Source: Paralichthys olivaceus
Lineage: Eukaryota > Chordata > Actinopteri > Pleuronectiformes > Paralichthyidae
Length of the DNA stretch: 64,000 nucleotides
Reading direction: 5' to 3'
Assembly (NCBI RefSeq): GCF_024713975.1
Contig: NC_091105.1
Coordinates: forward strand, 24,139,439 to 24,203,438
Part shown: positions 57,316 to 64,000 of the stretch, in pieces
Numbering within the stretch: position 1 is the first letter of the stretch
How the letters are laid out: every line of letters starts with the position of its first letter
Translations under genes and position numbers: made by a program
The notes under the pieces: model-generated
Told to the model about the DNA's origin: nothing
Databases searched by the model: none
The model's input: the letters and a program-made list of their open reading frames with translations, nothing else

Positions 57316-59033
57316 TCTACTCAGAGCTTTGAAACTGTCAGATGACCTAAGGCCAATATATATAAATATTTTATAACTCTGTTTGATTTTGATTGGTATA
57401 GTTATTTTAAGTAGATTGTCTGTATTTGATGATATCATAAGTTATTCCTCAGTGTCTTATTTATTTAATGTTAGTCACTTTAGGCCTCCATTGATTTGTT
57501 ATATTTTAATAGCACACAAAAGAGACAGAGGAAGGAGTTTTGGAGTAACTGAGGGAAACAGTGACAGTGGGGAGAGACACAGTGATGGAGGTCTGAGTCT
57601 GTTTTCTATCCGCCACTTTGGCAACACAAACAGGAAGTGCCTGCTCTATGGTCTCAGTGATAATGTGCTCTGAAGTAATCACCCTCTATATTTTATGGAA
57701 TAATAAATTATTATATTTGATCATGTGTGTTACAATAAAGTGTTCATGTTAATACAATTATAAGAAAGCATGTTTGAAATGACCCATGCATGTTTTACAT
57801 GTTTTTGTGTTTCTTGTGTGTGTTCAGGTTGTATGGATATGTATTTATGAGTTCAGCCCTGTGCATCGCCCTGTTTGCCTTGCTCTGGCTCTCAGTTGAT
57901 GAGTCATGTCAGTACTCAAACGTAGTAAGGGCTTCTAATACTACTGTGCTTCATGAAACCATAGCAAATGACAATAGCTTTACTGCTATAATCTATTGTT
58001 GAGAGAATGGAGAAAAAAGAGAGAGAACTGAGCAGTTCAATGTATCAACAGCTCAAGTTCAATTGTTACAAATTGTTAAAACACACTCCTGCCCCCGAGG
58101 TTCAACCAAGGCTACCACTGAGAAGAAATTCCATACAGTAAGCAAGGATATCTGAGAAGTGATAACATATCAGAGACTCTCAGTCTGATGGAAAATCTCC
58201 AGCTCCCAGCGTTCTGTTAAACTCAGTAACATCCCAGGTGAGGTGCAGCTTCTACCTGTCTTCGACACACAGGATGATAAACACAGCTCTGATGTAAATC
58301 ACAGTGATAAATCACTTGAGTGGCGCATGAATGAATGCAAGGATGATTTTCACAGAGCATTCTTTTTTGACACTCGCCTTTGTTTACTTCTATCACTGAC
58401 TTATTTGTACAGTCACACTGAGCTCTGTAAAACTAACTGCTCAATCTTTAAACAGGAGCATATGGAAAATGTGTGAAGGGAGATAACATGGAAATAGATA
58501 ACATTTCCCAGGCTGCACGTATATCAATGAAAACAAGATAACATGGAGACTGGAATTGACACAAGGGAGAGAGTCTCTTAATGCCATGCAGACGTTAGAA
58601 GATAGAACCCAGATACTACTACACAGTGCCAAGCATATTTGAGTAAATGTTGACAAGTTTAATAAGACTGAGAGTCAGCCATATTAGCAGGTCTGTGAGC
58701 CTGTGTTTAGTTTTACACTGGTGTCTGGAGCCAATAGCTTATTTTATATGAATGCCAACATTTGCTACACTAAACACAAGTGACAGTTGAGGCTGATGGG
58801 ATTGTCATTAGTTTTTAGTCTTACAACATTATTGTGTAAATTAATATTTTCACCTGATGAAAAAGTAGAACATGAACCTATTCACCATAGATCATGGGAA
58901 TACTGTACCTGTCAAGACATTTTACTCAAAGCAACTCATCATCCATAGTGGAAAAGATTCATTCTATAAACCACAAAATGTATTGCAATTAAACCAATAG
59001 TTGCTGAGGTGTTCAGTCTGGATTAAAATGGTG

Positions 59034-59205
59034 GACTGGGGTGGCGTATAGCTCACCTGGTATAGCTGCCGCCCCAACGAGGCAGCTCCGACCTGTGGCC
59101 ATTTCTGCAATGTCCTCCCCCACTCTCTCTCTGTCCCCCCTTAACAGCTTGCTCTCCCTACTATCGATTAAAGGCAATAAAAGCCCCCAAAAATAAAAAA
59201 AACTG
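59034..59205 (+). mobile_element. tRNA-like SINE copy
   Basis: Starts GGGGTGGCGTATAGCTCACCTGG, whose TGGCGTATAGCTCACCTGG resembles a polymerase III A box. It continues with GAGGCAGCTCCGACCTGTGG, a C/T-rich body, and ends TAAAGGCAATAAAAGCCCCC followed by an A-rich tail. This family is common in percomorph genomes. Confidence 0.65.
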
Positions 59206-59889
59206 ACCAACAGACCATCCGATTAGCAATGTAATCCAAAGCCGTCCACTAACCTGAGTAAAAACTGCAAGACTAAATGTGGATCCAATGATTACTGAGA
59301 ATGATAAACAATGAGGTTGTAGTTGTTGTAATTTATAAATGCTATTCAGACAAGAAACTTAATTACTTTTATGCATGTTCTCAGTGATTTAAATGTATGT
59401 GCTTGACTTTCACTGAATCTAGTTGCCATGAGCAAGGGCCTTCAAAATGAAATAAAGGGGTTCAAATTTTTACATAGTGCCTTTTAATATCACATCTTTT
59501 GATAAAATATTTTTTGTTGTTTTGTTAAATTTTATTCTCTGTCCTTGAATTGAATGTGAAACTGCAAAAAAAGAAAAAAGCTTTTATTGACAATTACTGT
59601 GCTCTTTATAATACTTATATGATACTATAATCTTGATTGCTGACCCACTCTGCTCCTTCACCTAGTAGGATGCAGATTTCCATTCCACACACAACTTTAG
59701 CTATAACGACCGCTGATGACCTGCTCAGCAAACTCATAATGCTGCTAGCAACAGGAGCCGTAGTGTGTGAGTGTAAACTCAGCAGAGGAGATCAGATGAG
59801 GAAGCAAAACGACTTGATCACACACAGACATGCAATCTAGAGCCTTGTGAACACTGTAAATATTATTATTCTGTTGACTTGCTCTCCTT

Positions 59890-59965
59890 CACACAATATC
59901 TATTGCACTTCAGAATGTCCTGGGACAGGGTTCCCTCACATGTGGCTCTTTCTGAGTGTTCTACT
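59890..59965. repeat. Fragment of the repeat seen at 57120-57315
   Basis: TCTATTGCACTTCAGAATGT, CCTGGGACAGGGTTCCCTCA and CATGTGGCTCT match the left part of the 57120-57315 copy. Confidence 0.5.
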
Positions 59966-60528
59966 GACAAAGCATGCAGGGTAGATCACAAATCGACGAA
60001 GCATGACAGGGACTGCTTTGTTGCAAAGAGGCAACTCAATAAAGAAATTAAAGTAAGTGTTAAACTAGAATTTCCATACTGCTGTTAAATCCATTCAAAT
60101 TTCGTCTCTTGAAGCAAACTACCGACCATCTCTACAGTCAACAACAGATAATTGTTCAAATCCAGCGTGCAGACAGTTATTCAGATTCTCACACATCTGA
60201 GACACGCTGCTCACGCAGGCAGTGTGGACGCTCTAACCTCAGAACATGTACGACGAAATGAAAAGCGAGAAGATCAGCGACGCACAAGCGCCAGTGTGGC
60301 CTGTGGGTTAATTTACAAAGACACACCAGTTAAGATAGCTACTGAATCACTTCCTTTCTGGACAAAACAACTTCTATGAAAACACAAAGCTTCTCCATGA
60401 TGAAAGGCTGTGAGGACTGATGATGTTAATGACATATGAATATATTTTTATAATCTATTACAGTATTTATTACAATAGAATTTATTAGAGAGAGAGGGGA
60501 AGCAGTGAGAGAGGAAGAGGAGACAGGG

Positions 60529-60571
60529 ACACACAGACAGACAGAAAGACAGACAGACAGACAGACACACA
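60529..60571. repeat. (ACAG)n microsatellite
   Basis: ACAG units with one AAAG interruption. Confidence 0.9.
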
Positions 60572-61502
60572 CAGTCTACTCAAACTTGCCTATACCGTAT
60601 TACATGCTCTTAATCCTCAGAAGACCAATTCACTCCCATGTGAAGACATTTTATTGCCGTCACCATAGTAACATACAGCAAAATCTCACAGCCATTGACT
60701 AGCTTTCTGGCTGATCGCATACACACACAGTCACTGACTACAGGATGTGTGTGCCTGTGTATGTAGGTGTATGGATAGTTGTGTGGGTGCATCTCCAGTA
60801 AGAAAAAGAGTTAGGTTACAAGAAGCAAACCGTGATGAGCACATGAATAAATTCAGAGAGGTAATAAAAATGTCCTGAAGATGAAGCCAAAATGATCACT
60901 CTATTTTGCATTTATCTTTTTATCTGAAGCACATTGCTTTTTCTCTGTTGAATTACAATAAGCAGTATACTGTATATACAATGCCAATGCTTATGTCTAC
61001 TATCTCTAACAATACCTCTGAAGAGTCTACCTGTTATCTTATTCCATGAATGAAACTATTCAGACAATGGCAAACTGTTGAGATAAATATAAATCCATAT
61101 AAAATGTTCATATATTTACTGGATGTAAATCTTAATTCTTATCTGCACCAAATCACACACACTTTAATGGAAATCCAAGTGGAGAGAAATCCAACTTTGA
61201 GTAAAAAAACCCCAATGTGATTAAAACTTAATATAATACGAATAATATTATTCAAATATTATTAATTATTTCAAAATTAAATAATATGATTTGAATCTCT
61301 CACACAAAGAGACTATGATTTGCAGCCATTAAAAATTGCTTGGGTTTGTGGAGCATAAATGAGATATAAAAGAGAGCGACAGCAGTGAGCTAATGCCCCC
61401 CCCCCCTTTTTAAGAAACACTTTGTTTTTCTTAATGAAAGGCAGCATCTTGAGTTTTCAGAACAACAGGCAGCTGATAGGAGTGGGAATGGGGAGGTAAC
61501 AG

Positions 61503-61517
61503 ACACACACACACACA

Positions 61518-61596
<79 letters not shown>
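61503..61596. repeat. (AC)n microsatellite
   Basis: About 47 AC units with one CGCG interruption near 61519. Confidence 0.97.
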
Positions 61597-61597
<1 letters not shown>

Positions 61598-64000
61598 AAT
61601 CAATCCACAGGTTATTTACTAAGCCGTCAATGTATCTGTTCTATGCTTTTCGGGAAAAACAAAAATCCAAATGCATCTAATTCTACCCATTTAGCTATAG
61701 CCAATCTGAAATGTGCCTCATTTCCAAGTCCTTCAAAAGGAGAAACTCCCCTCCATGCTCTGGCTCTGGGAAGTGAAATAGGAAAACAGGCACTGGCAGA
61801 CAGCCAGGCAGTAGCTGGATAGAGGAGCTGGATAGAGGGTGAACCAAAAGGGGGGGGGGGGCAGATGAGTTTGTACTACTTGGACTGAAGCCAACATTTC
61901 TAGGATCGGCTACTTCATGCTCCCCTTCCCTTTTGTAATAAGGCTGACCGTTGTGTAAGCTCTTTCCAATCAAATCAACTCTGAACCTGATACAGTAGAC
62001 CAACAGTGTGTGACTGGAGTCAAAGTGATTGGGGGCTGCTACTTGGTTAGTGCGATGTTGTCATCTTCAGCCCTTATACTTTTAAATGGCCTCCTTATCC
62101 TTCATTAAGTTGCTATGGTAACAGACCTGATAGGAGGTGGTGGAGGAGGCAACCACACATTGTGCTTGCTGATTCTGGAGAAGAAGAGTGTACCAGTGAG
62201 AGAGGCAGATGACACACTTCCTCAAGTCAATTTCATAATCAACTTTAAGGGTTGTGCAATTTAATGTGTGAAGCCCCAGTGCACACATCCGTAGTCCCAG
62301 CTATGTGAAATTGTTCTGGTATTAAATAAGGATTATATAAAAATGTTACTATTTATACTGGCTTCCATTAAATATACGAATGTATAAAGCTTTACGATAA
62401 CCACGTCTTATACATTTTCTCAGCTGAGTCACATTTAAACTATTCTGGTGGACTATTTGATCTGTTTGGGTATCTGTGTTGAATCTCCTTCTTCATCCAA
62501 CAGAAAATGACCCCTGCCTTGTACATGGATGTCATGACTACTTTCTTTGGCTCTTTGTCTGCAGTGCCCTGGTGGGAGCTCCCTGCCTGCCAGGCACTGG
62601 ATCACTGGACCTGGTTAATTGGATGTCTAACTGCTGGGTCCCAACAGGGGGGAGACAGTGTAGATATCCACCTGTCTCTTATCAATGACATTACAATTCT
62701 CTGGTGCCAACATCAATAGCACATAAAGCCTGCCTCACCTGAATCATGTCATCAAACATTTGCAAATCCCAGCCATATTAGTCATTCTTACACAGTACAA
62801 ACAGCAATGTAGTTTAAAATAATGGTGACAGATTTGCAATTTTGATTTCCAGATGATTTCACTTCCTGCTCACACATATTAAACTGGAATTACCACCATG
62901 TTACAAGAAGTAACTGGAAATATTGTCGCAATTTCTTATAACATTAGTGATTAATGGCACTGAATTATGTCTAGAAAAGTATATTTATGATCATGTAATA
63001 GGAATGATATAAGTACTAAGTCATAAAAAATAACGTCATATAGTGAAGGCAGTAACTTTTGAAACAAATAAAATTTGAGAAATGATCTACAGCTGATTTA
63101 AACTAGTTCAATCATTTGTCATCATATGGAATAAAGATATCATAATGACATCATTATGAAATGTTATTACAAAATAAAAAGCTAGCAATGCTTTTCACTA
63201 GTCCTAGTATTAAAATGAATGCATGCAAAGATTTGAATTCAAAATATGTTCTGATCTATGATCTATTTCATACACTTTCCAATTGTATTTTGGTGTGGGA
63301 GAGGGAAAACAATAGCAAACCACCATCAAATCTGTGTATAAACTAGCCTTTGTAAGCTAGGACTGGATTTTTGGTGTTCAGTGTCCTGTCTTAGGGAGCA
63401 GTCAGAGAGTTAACCTATATGTTCTCAGTTACATACCCATCTGTGTATTAAACACATCTGAAAAAATGCTCCTGACAGACTAAAGATAATGGATAACTTT
63501 CTATAAAAAATTTTTTTTAAAAATGAACAAAAGAACTGCCTCACACCTGCTGGACATACACATCCATAGCATTGTTAAAGTTGAAGTGACATGGCTGTAA
63601 AATGAGACGATTAACTATTACTGATGAGATGTTTGCAGAACTATGAGAGCAGCTGGAGAATGAATGGCTGTTACAGGATGAGCGCAATCATGTCTTACAG
63701 TGTATGCTTTATAAGAGACAGAGTGTAGGAAGAGCATGGGACATTGAAAAGAAATGGGAGGAGAAAACATGACTCAGGCAGGGCATGAGCATGGAGATGG
63801 TTCTGATTGAAGACTGCCCCAGGGGATGCAACAAAGCTTGCTCTGTTTCCTGTGGTCAAAGAAAAATATAGAAACAGGATACAACATCATGGAAAATAAC
63901 AGAGCGGAAGTTACATCACAGTAGAGGTCAGGGGTCACGATGGAAATAGGGAACTGGAATATGCTGAACTGTGAACATGTTATCAAGCCTTAAGGTTAAT

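Larger units (their letters stand above)
55126..64000. other. Upstream or 5' intronic DNA of ncald
   Basis: No coding exon was recognised on either strand in 8.9 kb. Contents are the listed repeats and two RFX-type X-boxes (60659-60672 GTCACCATAGTAAC and 62109-62122 GTTGCTATGGTAAC). A stretch at about 61880-62290 has less repeat character and even base composition, and could be a conserved regulatory element. The ncald exon starting at 55125 needs an upstream exon, which may lie here or beyond the window. Confidence 0.55.

Noticed and set aside
58091..58110. GGTTCAACC resembling a tRNA T-arm box
   Set aside because: No A box or cloverleaf at the right distance upstream.
62476..62719. Two overlapping 70-codon frames with several Cys and Trp
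   Set aside because: No recognised domain, and no splice or promoter context; overlapping frames of equal length argue against either.

Overview
This window is vertebrate nuclear DNA, almost certainly from a percomorph-type ray-finned fish. Genes are split into short exons with GT-AG introns. The spacer is AT-rich and full of long CA/TG microsatellites. It carries repeat families typical of teleosts: Tc1/mariner, L2-type and Rex3-like LINEs, palindromic MITEs and a short tRNA-like SINE. There are no operons, prokaryotic signals, CRISPR arrays or phage genes.

Five protein-coding genes and one gene relic can be read. From left to right: (1) the 5' end of pabpc1 (minus strand, two coding exons, cut by the left window edge); (2) a complete but unusually diverged 14-3-3 gene at the ywhaz position (minus, five coding exons, 241 aa); (3) one znf706 exon (minus) with no second exon found and a broken Tc1 transposon beside it; (4) a complete tbc1d31 (minus, 23 coding exons, about 1069 aa); (5) a complete grhl2 (plus, 15 coding exons, about 594 aa); (6) a complete ncald (minus, three coding exons, 193 aa). 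The order pabpc1-ywhaz-znf706-grhl2-ncald matches human 8q22.3. tbc1d31, which lies far away at human 8q24.13, sits between the znf706 relic and grhl2. Exon limits were set by reading splice sites and checking that phases add up, and every complete gene closes without a frameshift.

Layout: 1-1.56 kb pabpc1 and its CpG-rich promoter; 1.56-3.5 kb spacer with a repeat; 3.5-10.55 kb ywhaz with possible alternative 5' UTR exons; 10.6-14.2 kb spacer with the Tc1 fragment and the znf706 exon; 14.2-25.25 kb tbc1d31 and its promoter; 25.4-26.0 kb LINE fragment; 26.8-38.8 kb grhl2; 38.8-41.6 kb spacer with a degenerate L2-like LINE; 41.65-55.1 kb ncald coding region and long 3' UTR; 55.1-64 kb upstream or 5' intronic DNA of ncald.

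The genes are not a functional cluster: a poly(A)-binding protein, a phosphoserine adaptor, a centriolar-satellite protein, an epithelial transcription factor and a neuronal calcium sensor. No new multi-gene system is visible. The points most worth a second look are the znf706 relic, the diverged 14-3-3 gene, an in-frame alternative splice donor in grhl2 just before its core DNA-binding region, a probable GC-AG intron in tbc1d31, near-perfect RFX X-box palindromes in grhl2 introns, and a 650-bp foldback element in an ncald intron.
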